DNA from: Aralia elata
Lineage: Eukaryota; Streptophyta; Magnoliopsida; Apiales; Araliaceae
Direction of reading: 5' to 3'
Assembly: GCA_034770075.1 (NCBI GenBank)
Contig: CM068384.1
Coordinates: 100,316,433-100,380,432 of the forward strand
Length of the DNA stretch: 64,000 bases
In this document: piece after piece, positions 22,373 to 35,227 of the stretch
Layout of the letters: every line of letters starts with the position of its first letter
Position numbering within the stretch: position 1 is the stretch's first letter
The notes under the pieces: generated by a model
Databases searched by the model: none
Seen by the model: the letters and a program-made list of their open reading frames with translations, nothing else
What the model was told of the DNA's origin: nothing
Made by a program: the position numbers and the translations under genes

Positions 22373-24103
22373 ATTTTTTATTTATTTAAGATTGTGAAGT
22401 ACTATAATTATAATGATGTACAATAATCACATTTGAACCGTAAAAAGTATATTTCTTTTACATTGTTATAATAATAGTTCTCCATAAACTTAAATCAAAT
22501 AAATTTTATATATTTTGGTTGACTCAGACATTAATTTAAAATATATATTTATCTTTGCATGTAATTATTTATATTATACAATTATCTATGTTGTGAATAT
22601 ATTTATTTTTACATGAGATAATGCTTCAAAAGAGAAAGGAAAATAGTCCCAAAAATAAAAAAATAAAGAGTCCAATTATTTTTTTAACTGAAAGTATTAT
22701 ATAAAAAATTATTAGATTAATATTACCATAACCTAATATAATAGCACTCTAATTAGGTTGAGCTTTTTGTGATATATAATAACACTTTTTAAAATATAAG
22801 TATTATAAGAAGTAATTAAAATAATAAGACTAAACTATTAAATATATAAAGGCTTAACCTATCACTTACTTTCTAGTAGTTGCTTTTCATGTACTATTTT
22901 ATTTAAAACTAGTGTAAAAGTTTAATGGTATAAAGTTATCATATGTTTGTCCCGTCATCTCAATCATGTCATGTCCTTTCTTGAAAATTTAAAAGGACTT
23001 TAATTTATAGTCATATATTTTTATCATTTTTTTCTTTATCTTTTCTATTAGAGTATTGTTATACTTACAATTTTTTTTTATAAAAATTAGCTTACAAAAT
23101 AATGTGTCAAAGCATATTAATAAATAATCTATCAAACATGATAGTTCCAATGATTATAACCAATTAAAATTATATACATCATTTTGTATTTTCTTTTTAT
23201 AACAATTCATTAGTCATCATAATATTATTATTTATAACAAATTTCCTTTCACTTTTCTCATTCAAATTATCTTCGGTCTTCTTTTCTACCAACACTTCTA
23301 TTAGGGCCTTTTGAATAAAAAAGAAAGGAGGTTTTTGAGAGAAACATTCGGCGAGCCTCATTTGAAATTCAAAAATATTTTTAAAACCTTATTTTCTCTA
23401 TCCTCCATCAAATTCGAAACTTCATATTTCTCCTATATCAAAGACCTAAGCCCACAAATTGGTATGTAGTTACACAATTTTTTTCCCCTAAAGGGAGTAC
23501 CAAAGGAAGATCGGGACGGTTTTCGTGTAAATTCGTTGGTTCGCACATTAAGAAAAAATCGTTCGGTTCATACGGTTTTTCACAGTTCAAGTGCAGATCC
23601 ATTATAATTTAAAAATTGAACCGGTAGGAGGTTTGGTTCTCAACTGAACCGGTTGAACCGGCCAATCCGGTCCGATTCTAATAACTATGATTCACACACA
23701 CGTGTGAAAAAGATAATTTTACACGTCACTTTTTAGGATATCTCAAGTATTATAGTAAGAGAATAGATTTTTACATAGAGTGTTAGTTTAACTTTAGTAA
23801 AAAATATATAAAAATAGTTTTTTGTTGTATGTTTTACTTATTTTTTGTACAAGGCAGTGATACGTATGTAAAATACTTAAGAGAAATTTGTGTTTTAAGA
23901 TAAGCGTTATTTAAAAACGTACGTGTTTATGTGAAAAAGATATGTTACAAGTTAAAAAAGCTACGTTAAAAAACACGTGTTTAAGCTTATAAAATATATG
24001 TTTACGTTAAGAAATACGTGTTTACGTTTATGGAATATATGTTTCCCTTAACTTGAAGTGTGTTGAATGGTTTCCTAATGTCCAAACAAAATATAATAAT
24101 GAT
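22373..24103. other. AT-rich intergenic DNA
   Basis: No gene recognised. 23560-23700 contains GGTTGAACCGGCCAATCCGG-type sequence resembling one end of the hAT-like MITE at 20752. 23880-24050 has repeated ACGTGTTTA.GTTA words. Otherwise featureless. Confidence 0.45.
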
Positions 24104-24114
24104 ATATGCAATTT

Positions 24115-24792
24115 TTTATTTTTTTTGATAACCGATCATACCATTCATAAACAAATATATGTACAAGAATAGCAGACTTACCATACAGACTAAAAATATA
24201 AACGACATTAACACAAACCTAAACAAAAGGAACTATCCTGAATATTAAAAATACACACCACCTGAACAACAAAAACAAAACAAACAACTAGTAACAAATG
24301 CTTATGGAGAATGTCAGTGAAAGCAATGTTGAGACACATCAATTCTCGCTGATGCTGCAAAACGAGTTAACCCTCTGAGTCTCTGACCTTCCATAAGTCT
24401 CATTTGTTGACATACCTTGCACTAAGATGGTGCAACTCCTACCCTATAACACAAATATCATACATAATACGTTCCTCCTTAGGACTGATATCAGCATACC
24501 CTGATAACTGCACCAATAAACACTTTGAATTAGTATAAAGATGCACATGTAGGATATTATAAGAATTAAGCCAACGCAAAGTATAAATCAATGCTAGTGC
24601 TGGGTTCGTGTTCGCATCAAAAGAGGTAACTTAGAAACAATCCACGCCAATCATATATGCCAAACCCTGCCATATTACAATGCCTACTCCCAATTTACCA
24701 ATGGTAGCATTCCAAGTAAACATCATATCAACACGCCACTCCTTCAAAGTACAGTTACAATCGACAAAATTATCATATAATACAAAATTATC
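24115..24792 (-). mobile_element. 5'-truncated LINE with RNase H-like remnant
   Basis: The minus strand reads an RNase H-like (RVT_3 type) fragment (TWNATIGKLGVGIVIW, then after a stop LHVHLYTNSKCLLVQLSGY) and ends in an A-rich tail on the left. Perfect 11-bp direct repeats ATATGCAATTT at 24104-24114 and 24793-24803 flank it, as expected from target-primed reverse transcription. Several stops show it is dead. Confidence 0.75.
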
Positions 24793-24829
24793 ATATGCAA
24801 TTTGAAAATCTAAAAACAATGAAAATGAT

Positions 24830-25153
24830 GTAAGATTCTTATTACAACTTTAACCACATGGACTATCTATTAGTGATGAGTGAGTTTTATACTTACGAAT
24901 TGAATACATTTGGCTTGATGAATTATGAGTTCTTGGGTATTTTCTATTCCGTTTTATGCGTTTTATTATGTTTTGTAGGAAAAGGAATGAAATGTTAAAT
25001 GATCTCAAGCTGGACGAATTATGGTATGATGTGTGTTGAAAAGTACGAAAATATAGGCTTAAATGTATACGACGTTAGTGCGGCGAAGCCACATTCAACC
25101 GCACGTGACATCAAGCGTCGCGGTGTAGGACCTAGGCGCGCGATGGTAATCGT
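24830..25153 (+). repeat. left part of an old Athila/Tat-like LTR
   Basis: Begins with TGAGTTTTATACTTACGAATTG-like sequence and AAAGGAATGAAATG, and runs to GCGATGGTAATCG, where a gypsy element is inserted. The continuation is at 44016. Family assignment rests on my recognition of the ATACCCGATGC and GTGAGTTTGACATTC blocks on the far side. Confidence 0.5.
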
Positions 25154-25451
25154 TGTAGCACCCCCAAATCCGGGTCTAGCCACTTTCTTTAACTGGTTCA
25201 AAATTCTGAAAATCATTTTATAACGTCACGATACCGCATTGTCTCTACAGTCCGTTGAGGATTCCATCATTTTGTGACTTTTTTAATCTGCATTGATGAC
25301 TCCATCATCTGTCGTTCTACATCAGGTTCCATGATGCATTGATGACTATTCAAAATACATTTTGATATATTTCAAATCATGTTTGTCTTAGCTGAAATAA
25401 TTAGCATAGACATATAAATAATAGAACTTTTAAAACTCATTGGTTCAATAA
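25154..25451 (-). repeat. LTR-edge remnant (gypsy)
   Basis: The first ~25 bp match the start of the LTR at 39701 and GTCACGATAC is also shared, but the rest has diverged or derives from another subfamily. Confidence 0.45.
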
Positions 25452-26480
25452 TGTAATGTCCAGGAAATTTTAAACATTGTATCAATTTATTTTGATAGAT
25501 GCAATTCATTTCATATAATTTTATGAATTTAATTGGATCCATGTAGGAATTTTTATATATCAAATGGTCCAATAATTTTCTTGCATTAAAGGGACTCATT
25601 AATAGTTTGATTTAAATTAGTGAGTTAACCCTAAGGATTTAGTTGCAAGAAAATTTGGAAGGAAAGTAATAAATAATTTCATTTTACTATTATCGAATTT
25701 AAATAATTCTAACGAGAAATTATTGTTGAAATAAATATTTTAAATAATTAATTAATTGAATTGGTTATTTAATTTAAACGTTTGCAGCATAATGTTAGTA
25801 ATTTTAATTGGGACTTTTTATTTTATTCCAGTTGGCCCAATGTCAAATTGGGGTGAACCCAAATTCAATTCCAGTCCCTATTGGGCCACCTTTCAATTTA
25901 TCCGACCCAATTCCATTTGGGATGAGCCCCAATTCTTTCTAGTCGGGTTGGTGTTAGACCTAAAACCAATTGGGGCAGTCGGTGGGTGATTGGGAATAAC
26001 TGAGCAAAACACTTGAACCCCTCAAATCGAACAGAAACGGGAAAGAGAAATGGAGGCCTAAGCCGAGCCTAACCAAACCCTCACCTCACATCCAACCGAG
26101 CAGCGAAAATGGGATCCAAAGCCCTAGCCCCCAACCCTCTATCAGTCGAATCAGTCAAGCGAGTGACAGGAGAAGGGAATGGGAGCTGTCAATCGCCGGC
26201 GACAACATGGGGCAACCGACCGACGGATTAATTAAGGGTTCGAGTGGGCGACCGAGCGTGCGACGTTCGGACCGAAGGACACCAAGTGACCGGCGACTGA
26301 CGGATGGGAGCGCGCGGCTCGAGGCCTGTCGGCGTTGTCGCAGTCGGCTCGATGGGAACGACGGACGACCTCCCCCTCCGACCGATGGTTATTAACTGGC
26401 CAATTTAGATAATACCCAAACCAAATTGGGTAAAGGTTCTTCTATAAATTGTACCCAAACCCTAACCAAGCTGCCGTTTC

Positions 26481-28279
26481 TGTTAGGTTTGTATATGACG
26501 CGAGCATGCAATCAAATTACATAAATAGAGCGGAAGCGCGATAAAACGAATTTTAAAATTTTATACAAACCATCACCATGATCGATCAATGTGCTCAATT
26601 AACGATATAAACGAAAGAGAAAGAGAATAAGAAATTATACCCTCGTAGAACTAAGCTTTCTCGGGTACAAGTTCAACTCCTAGTCCTTCGTGTTCTCCTC
26701 GAATGCTACGGTGTGATTCCTTCCTTTGATCAACGTTAGCCACCCAAGTGTTTGGCCTCTAGAGGTGATCCACCAAGGAAGAATAAGTATTCAAGAAGTT
26801 GGGTATTTGGCAAAACCCTAGTTTCTATCTCTATAGAAATTGTAAGTACTCTCCACAATCTAATGCAAGAGTGTGTAACCCTAATCTATGATAAGACTTC
26901 TCTTATTTATAGATGTAGGAAAACCCTTCCCTAAACTATTTAGGATTAGGGTTTCTATTCTAATTAAACTCCTTTAATTAAATTAAACTCCTAATCCAAT
27001 TAGGAATTCATGTGAGAGTACTTCTATTAATTAATTCCCAATCCCTATTAGGAATTAAATAATAGTAATAGTAATAATAATAATAAGACTCCTCTTATTA
27101 ATTTATATTTAATATTTCTAAAATATTAAATAATAAATATTAAGCTATTTAATTTATTCTATCTCCATAGACTAAATTAAATACACTTAACTTATTATTA
27201 CAATTATGCCATTTACTTCTTAAATAAATATTTTCCTTTTGCGGTGTGACCCTTTAGGTTCTCCATATTAAACCGGTTGTGAATAAATCAATTAGAACAA
27301 TTCTAATCTTATTTAAATAAATAAATTAAACTATTTAATTCATTTAAATAAATAATATTTATTCTACAATAAGGGTAAGCCCCCTTAGCGATCAACGACT
27401 TTCCAGATAATATAGATTTCAACATTAATCATAAAAGAACCTTTCAGTGCATAGTTACCGTACAATTCAATCCTTTTACCATACAATGTCCCAATTAAAT
27501 ATAAGACATGGAATTACTGTCAAGTCTTATTTTATTTAATTATATGTATTTCGATTCTCAAATGCACAACTCTAATTAATGCAAATTAGAAACTCCTTTC
27601 TAATTTCATTCTCCTTTGGCCAAAGACTTCTGAGTCGTCATTTATCGAATCACATAGGACATTCTCTCCTTTTACTAGAAGTGGTAGATTCTTTATTGAT
27701 CATTCACCTATCTCCATGTATAACTTATTATACCCAATCATACCCTTTGATATACCCTAAAGGTCTTAAGGTACATGTCAAAGTATAACTCATTATACAC
27801 AAGATACTATGATGATCTCAAGTCCAAGGATCACTTGTACTACTATCACTAGAGGAATTCCTATTGACAGGCGAGTAAAACTCCATTAGGTATTCCTTAG
27901 CGAGCCACGTTCAGTGAACTTATTCTCTAATAAGCACCTACATACTTGCTTTAGTGTCTCCACACAAATGATTATGAGATCAATCATCCTTTTCATAAGA
28001 GCAAGCAACGTATGTACTAATCTATCCGGATTCACTAATCCCCTTTTTAGTAATCCAACGATTAGGAACAATTTTAGTTTGTGAGCTATCTAGAATTTAG
28101 ATCTCATTAGCATGATCACCATCATGATTCTAAAAACATTGCTCAAAACTATGGGTTTATCACATTTAATATAACAGCACCATGTAGATAAATTAAAATG
28201 CCTTTAACAAACGAATAAGATTACAAAGTATATGCTACATCATATCAAATATGATTGGCTTGTGTGCATACTACTTTCA
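26481..28279 (-). repeat. copia 3' LTR
   Basis: TGTTAGGTTTG..CTACTTTCA, 1799 bp; matches 33429-35227 with seven substitutions seen by eye. Confidence 0.95.
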
Positions 28280-28280
28280 A

Positions 28281-28290
28281 TCTCCCACTT
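28281..28290 (-). other. copia polypurine tract
   Basis: The minus strand reads AAGTGGGAGA directly before the 3' LTR. Confidence 0.7.
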
Positions 28291-28359
28291 GCACTAAAGC
28301 CAATTGTCATGGTATCTAATACCCTTCTTCTCTAAGTGACGATTATCCTGCTGTTGGAT

Positions 28360-30970
28360 AAAGCTTCAGTAGATGGATATGCAATGCTGTTCTCGAGAGT
28401 CCACTATCTCTATAGTGACTTTTCTTCTTTCAATGATTTTACTAATCAAATGAAAGTGCCGCAACACATGTTTGAATCCAAGATGAGACTTAGGAACTAT
28501 TCCTAGTTCTGTAATGAACTTTTCATCCAAAGAATCAACTTGCAGCTTCATTTACAGCTATATACTTTGTCTTTGTCATTAAACCAACAACTCTTTGCTG
28601 TTTGGAACTTTTCCAATTCACTGCACCACCTTTCAAGGTAACGTTTTACCCTAAAGTGGATTTGTTATCGTCTTGGTCAGTCTGAAAAACTTGAGTATGT
28701 TTAGCCCTCTAGTTTTAATTCAGACCTACCATGAACCATAATCATATCTTCAGTACCAGTTAAGTACCTAAAGATGTTTATCACTGTCTTACAGTAATCT
28801 TCTCCAGAATATGACTGATCAACATCAAGCCTAGTATATTCATTGCATACATGATAGTAACTCATGTGATCTCTCTTTCAATTGGGGACAATTTTAGAGA
28901 GATTCTCTCCATGACTCATCATCATGAGACCTCTCTTGGAGTTTGCCATGCTAAACGCCTTTAGCATCAAATGAATATACGTTCCTTGGGTCAAGCCGAA
29001 CATCCTTTTAAATCTATCTATATAGACTTATATCCCCAATTTATAGGATGCTCCTCTCAATTCATTGAATGTTTAGACAATTTTATCTTTACTGATTGTA
29101 GCATTGGTGTGTTATTCCTTATCAGTAGTATATCAACATATAATACCAAGAATGTCACAGCGCTCCCACTGACCCTTTTGTATACACTAGGTTCATTCCC
29201 GTTTTTGATAAAATCAAACTCTTTTGATTGTCTCATCAAAATGAATGTTCCATCTTTGAGAAGCTTGCTTCAATCCATCAATGGATCATTGTAGCTTAAA
29301 ACATGATTTGCTTCAACCTTTGAAACAAATTCCTCTGGCTGTATCATACATACATTCTCCTCAAGTCTTCATTGAGGAAGGGTGTCTCCACATCCATTTT
29401 TGCCAGATTTCGTAATAAGCTGCAATCACAAGCAAAATCCAAATGGACTTGAGCATTACCCAGTAATAAGGTTTTATCATAGTCAACTCCTTGACTTTAT
29501 TTGAAACATTTTAAACAGGTCTGGTCTTATAGGTCTCCACCTTGCCATTTGCCCAGTCTTTCTCTTAAAGACTCATATTCACACTCTTGGCATTATGCCC
29601 TTTTGTGGAGTAACCAGAGTCTATACTTGGTTCTCATACATGGAGTCCATTTTGGATTTCATGGCCATCTGCCATTTCTCTGAGTGTCTTCTACTCATAG
29701 CCTCATTGTATATAACTGGATCATCATCCTCTATGATGCGTACCTCATCATCATCCTCTATGATGAATCCATACCTCCCAGGTATCTTCGGTACTCTTCC
29801 AGATTTACGATTCGGTTGTGGTGCAATAGGTCTATCTACAGGTTCCTCGATTCGACTTAAAGTGCTTTGTGGTTCTTGAACTCCTTCAAGATCTTTTACC
29901 CTCCCACTAGCTCCTTCAATGATAAACACCTTTATCTAAGAAGGCAGCGTGTAGGATTATAGTAATAATACCCTAAACTTACTTTAGGATATCCCACAAG
30001 TCTGCACTTGTCAGATTTTGTCCAAAATTTATCTTTGAAACCTTTTCACATAAGCTGGACAACCCTTATCTTAACATACTTAAGATTAGGAATCCTCCCT
30101 ATCCATAACTTTTATGGAGTCTTGGGGCCAGATTTTTGAGGTTACCTTATTTTGTAGATATGCAGCCGTTTCTAGGGCATAACCCCAGATGGATACTAGA
30201 ATGTCGGTAAAAATCATTATGGACTGCACCATGTCCAACAAGGTACAATTTCTCCTTTTAGATATACCAATCAATTATTGCGTATCAGGAAGTGTCCATT
30301 ATGAAAAAAATACCATTTTGAGATGATCTAGAAACTCATTGTACAAGTATTCTTTCCTCGATCTGATCAAAGAATCTTAATACTCTGTCAATATGTTTCA
30401 CTTCTGAATTCTTTGAACATTTCAAATGATTCAGACTTGTATTTCATCAAATACACATATCCAACTCTTTGAATGACCATCTCCTTTTCTTTTATTAGTT
30501 TGTTCAATTTGCAAAATAATTTTCATGTAAGTCAAGTATACAAAGTCTATCAAGTAATCTTCCAGTTTCAAACAAAACATTATCATTATAAATAGAACAA
30601 CAATTGTTCTTAAATATAATACCAGAACCTTCCTTGTCCAACAACGGAAGTAATAATGTTTCTAAAGAGAACTGGAACATAATAACAACTTATTAACTTA
30701 ATAGACTTGCCCGTAGGCAATGCTAAACTATAAGTTCCTACGGTTAATGCAGCAACCATTGCTTCATTCTCCACGCGTAAGATTACTTATTCTTTGTTTA
30801 GCTTTCTACTTCTGCTTAGTCTCTGCATTGGATTGCATACGTGAGAACTACAGCCGGTATCCAATACCCAAGTAGAACCTTGACTTATAGAAAAATTTAT
30901 TTCAATCATGAACAAACCCATATTTGTAACCGAAGCTTCACTAAGCTTCTTCTGGTTACCCTCTAGTTTT
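28360..30970 (-). pseudogene. copia pol relic (integrase C-terminus and RT fragments)
   Basis: Short frames on the minus strand match copia pol in order: LVSIWGYALETAAYLQNKV (integrase C-terminal part, near 30190), a R.SGR.P..P.RYGF linker with VIYNEAMS..HSEKW (start of RT, near 29700-29830), and VTFLVLYVDILLI (near 29130), where the usual paired aspartates of the YVDD box are reduced to one. Stops and small deletions separate the pieces, and the integrase core and protease are not recognisable. It cannot encode a polymerase. Confidence 0.82.
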
Positions 30971-31752
30971 AATTCTAGTATCCAGGCTTATTGCAGTGGA
31001 AGCAAACTCCTTTGCTATCTGCATCAGTCTTGTTCTTATTGTCCTTTATTTTTGCCCTTCCATTTACCTTCTTTGAATTGTTCTTCTTTTAAGAAGATCT
31101 TTTGGCCCTCTTCCGCTTCTTGGAAGAATCATCTACCAGTAAGACTTGGTCTTTCTTGGTTGGAAAGTGACTCTTTACAGTTTTCAACATGTTTAAGCAA
31201 CTCAGGCAGGCTGACATATAGCTTGTTCATGTGGAAATTCACAACAATTTGTGAGAAAGAGTCCGGAAGTGATTGCAAGATCAAATCTTGGATCAACTCT
31301 CCATCCATTAAAATCCAGTTGTCCCAATTGTTCAATCATATTGATCATTTTAGGACATTTGTCTCAACAGCAGTGCCCTCGGTCATACGAGATCGGAAGA
31401 GCTCCTTAGATATCTGATATCTAGCAGTCCTACTTTGCTCACCATACAACTCTTTGAGGTGCAGCAATATAGTAGGAGCATCCATAGTTTCATGCTGACG
31501 CTGAAGCTCGTTACTCATGGATGCGAGCATGATGCATTGAGCCAAGATTGCATCATCTTGCCACTTTCTAAAAGTAGCAATCTCTTCCTCAGAGGCTGTT
31601 TCTGCAACACTTGCAGGGACTGGCGAATTTAGGACATAAGAAATCTTTTCAGCAGTGAGAACAATTCTCAGATTCCTTAACCAGTCCGTGTAATTCGGTC
31701 CGGTTAGTTTGTTAGCATCAAGTATGCTACGCAGTGATAGTGAGTTTGACAT
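30950..31752 (-). pseudogene. copia gag relic
   Basis: Starts at the ATG at 31752: MSNSLSLRSILDANKLTGPN, then a conserved YTDWLRNLRIVL block, typical of copia UBN2-type gag. It continues through LKELYGEQSRTARYQISKEL, then after stops to GELIQDLILQSLPDSFSQIV, and ends with a zinc-knuckle remnant FHCNKPGY near 30985. At least two in-frame stops near 31340 break it. The first 136 codons are open. Confidence 0.85.
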
Positions 31753-31799
31753 TTTTAAATTCTGCATGTGAAATAGACAACATTTTAGCATACATTCAT

Positions 31800-33414
31800 T
31801 TAATTAATTACCAAAATAAATTAGGTCTTTATTTTAAATTGGTATCTCCCACTATTTTCATCAAACTATATTACCCTCATTATATAGTTCGGCAATTCTA
31901 ATTAAAGATTTGCTAGTGAGATTAAGGATCCCATTTCAAATGTATATAGCCTTGTGGTGACACAACAAGCGATATATAAATAAATAGGTAGACAACTATT
32001 GTCAATTACATCACTATGTAACTCCTTTTATTTTGCCTCTTAGATTATTTTGATCAAGTGGTGACACATCCGAATCAAAATTATCCAAGTTAAGTCCAAC
32101 CTAGCACTTCCATATATTCGAAAGAAAAACATTGTCCTTGTGGTGACACAACAAAACAGCATCGTTCAGTCTATTTATAAGCATCAAATGTGATAAAGCA
32201 ACATCTTAAATATTTAATACTTGCCTTGTGGTGACACAACAAACTCATATTAAACATTTAATACTCTATTGCTTTACCATGCTAAAAGGCGACGTTCGAT
32301 ATTCCAAATATCTTTGAACGCTTAGGACTTAATATAATTCCTTTGAGGGGTTTATTATTATTAGTCTCATCTTGTTTAGCGCGCATGCACATATATATAT
32401 AAAATACGCGTCATATTATTTTACATGCGAAGCATTTTGGATAATATATAATATATATATATATAATAAGCATGCACATATAGAATACTATATTCTACCC
32501 GGATTGATTATGGACTTTTATTCTAGTTTGGTTCACTAGAGCCACCAAGTGAACCAAAAGGTCAAACCTAGGGTGCAAGAATTAAATTTAAATATAACTA
32601 TTACATTTAAACCCGGGCTCCAATACAAATGGGTCTTCAAGCGCTCCTTGCTCCTTTGTCTCCAATTCTTCAAAAATTAATTCTAACTAGTCCTATTACA
32701 TAAACTATTTACAATAAATAGAAACCTTGATCAGCAGTCAAGGGGAAGTACATAGGAGGGAGATAGAATTTACATTTAGGAAAAATTAGAGAAGACGAGG
32801 TACGCAGACCCCATTTATAAAAACCCATACATTCAAGCATCCACTAAAATAAATCCAATCACACATTGGTCAACAGTCCATAATCAATCCCTATTTATTA
32901 TCATACATATCTCTATATGTATCAATAAATAACATTCATCTCATGAATAATAAAACAATTCCATATATGCATTGATATCAATTAATGGGCAAAAGTTTTG
33001 CTAATATTTAGTTTTGAAACAAAATAAACTCTTTTATTTTAATCAAAAACCAAATCCAAATTAAACTCATTTAATTTTAGCAATCTGAAATCCTATTCTA
33101 GATAAAATAAACTCTTTTATTTTAAACTTTTATCAATTAAATAAACCATTTATTTTAATTGAGAAAAACAAAATTTTTCAAAGTCTGGACACCGGCGCGG
33201 CCGCGCTCCAATTTGAACTAGGAGCGGCGCGGCCGCGCTGCACCCCAGGAAACGTTTTCTGGGTTAGGGCGCGGCCGCGCTCCAGAATGAACTGGAAGCG
33301 GCGCGGCCGCGCCGCGATGCAGAATCAGAAAAATTTTTCTTGCCCAAAAATTCGAGCGTTTCGCATATCAATTCATACATGGAATCATCAAGATCGATAA
33401 TTAGCACATGATTA
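31800..33414 (-). other. copia 5' leader with internal repeats and GC-rich palindromes
   Basis: Untranslated leader of about 1.6 kb, unusually long for copia. It contains repeated CCTTGTGGTGACACAACAA at about 31952, 32135 and 32223 (plus a partial copy at 32059), and four GCGGCCGC palindromes at 33185-33320. No conserved ORF. Confidence 0.7.
33185..33320. repeat. four GC-rich palindromic repeats (GGCGCGGCCGCGC)
   Basis: Four copies of a CGCGGCCGCG core in about 130 bp of otherwise AT-rich leader, two of them preceded by AGGAGCGG or GGAAGCGG. This could form strong RNA hairpins. Confidence 0.85.
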
Positions 33415-33427
33415 GGCTCTGATACCA
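33415..33427 (-). other. copia primer-binding site
   Basis: The minus strand reads TGGTATCAGAGCC one base after the 5' LTR edge, an exact match to the plant initiator-tRNA primer type. Confidence 0.92.
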
Positions 33428-33428
33428 C

Positions 33429-35227
33429 TGTTAGGTTTGTATATGACGCGAGCATGCAATCAAATTACATAAATAGAGCGGAAGCGCGATAAAACGAATT
33501 TTAAAATTTTATACAAACCATCACCATGATCGATCAATGTGCTCAATTAACGATATAAACGAAAGAGAAAGAGAATAAGAAATTATACCCTCGTAGAACT
33601 AAGCTTCCTCGGGTACAAGTTCAACTCCTAGTCCTTCGTGTTCTCCTCGAATGCTACGGTGTGATTCCTTCCTTTGATCAACGTTAGCCACCCAAGTGTT
33701 TGGCCTCTAGAGGTGATCCACCAAGGAAGAATAAGTATTCAAGAAGTTGGGTATTTGGCAAAACCCTAGTTTCTATCTCTATAGAAATTGTAAGTACTCT
33801 CCACAATCTAATGCAAGAATGTGTAACCCTAATCTATGATAAGTCTTCTCTTATTTATAGATGTAGGAAAACCCTTCCCTAAACTATTTAGGATTAGGGT
33901 TTCTATTCTAATTAAACTCCTTTAATTAAATTAAACTCCTAATCCAATTAGGAATTCATGTGAGAGTACTTCTATTAATTAATTCCCAATCCCTATTATG
34001 AATTAAATAATAGTAATAGTAATAATAATAATAAGACTCCTCTTATTAATTTATATTTAATATTTCTAAAATATTAAATAATAAATATTAAGCTATTTAA
34101 TTTATTCTATCTCCATAGACTAAATTAAATACACTTAACTTATTATTACAATTATGCCATTTACTTCTTAAATAAATATTTTCCTTTTGCGGTGTGACCC
34201 TTTAGGTTCTCCATATTAAACCGGTTGTGAATAAATCAATTAGAACAATTCTAATCTTATTTAAATAAATAAATTAAACTATTTAATTCATTTAAATAAA
34301 TAATATTTATTCTACAATAAGGGTAAGCCCCCTTAGCGATCAACGACTTTCCAGATAATATAGATTTCAACATTAATCATAAAAGAACCTTTCAGTGCAT
34401 AGTTACCGTACAATTCAATCCTTTTACCATACAATGTCCCAATTAAATATAAGACATGGAATTACTGTCAAGTCTTATTTTATTTAATTATATGTATTTC
34501 GATTCTCAAATGCACAACTCTAATTAATGCAAATTAGAAACTCCTTTCTAATTTCATTCTCCTTTGGCCAAAGACTTCTGAGTCGTCATTTATCGAATCA
34601 CATAGGACATTCTCTCCTTTTACTAGAAGTGGTAGATTCTTTATTGATCATTCACCTATCTCCATGTATAACTTATTATACCCAATCATACCCTTTGATA
34701 TACCCTAAAGGTCTTAAGGGACATGTCAAAGTATAACTCATCATACACAAGATACTATGATGATCTCAAGTCCAAGGATCACTTGTACTACTATCACTAG
34801 AGGAATTCCTATTGACAGGCGAGTAAAACTCCATTAGGTATTCCTTAGCGAGCCACGTTCAGTGAACTTATTCTCTAATAAGCACCTACATACTTGCTTT
34901 AGTGTCTCCACACAAATGATTATGAGATCAATCATCCTCTTCATAAGAGCAAGCAACGTATGTACTAATCTATCCGGATTCACTAATCCCCTTTTTAGTA
35001 ATCCAACGATTAGGAACAATTTTAGTTTGTGAGCTATCTAGAATTTAGATCTCATTAGCATGATCACCATCATGATTCTAAAAACATTGCTCAAAACTAT
35101 GGGTTTATCACATTTAATATAACAGCACCATGTAGATAAATTAAAATGCCTTTAACAAACGAATAAGATTACAAAGTATATGCTACATCATATCAAATAT
35201 GATTGGCTTGTGTGCATACTACTTTCA
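33429..35227 (-). repeat. copia 5' LTR
   Basis: 1799 bp, near-identical to 26481-28279; next to the primer site and TSD GTTTC. Confidence 0.95.

Larger units (their letters stand above)
26481..35227 (-). mobile_element. Ty1/copia LTR retrotransposon, complete length, coding-dead
   Basis: LTRs at 26481-28279 and 33429-35227 are both 1799 bp, with TSD GTTTC at 26476-26480 and 35228-35232. The minus strand carries a gag relic, a decayed integrase/RT region and a long leader. I count seven base differences between the LTRs (about 0.4 percent), so insertion is recent, although coding parts are full of stops. It lies inside the gypsy solo LTR. Confidence 0.95.

Noticed and set aside
24830..25153. 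Possible standalone gene from the open frames at 24999-25223
   Set aside because: Frames cross the gypsy insertion edge at 25154 and lack any motif.
26207..26395. GC-rich 62-codon ORF
   Set aside because: Lies inside the gypsy solo LTR, Arg/Asp/Gly low complexity, no homology recognised.
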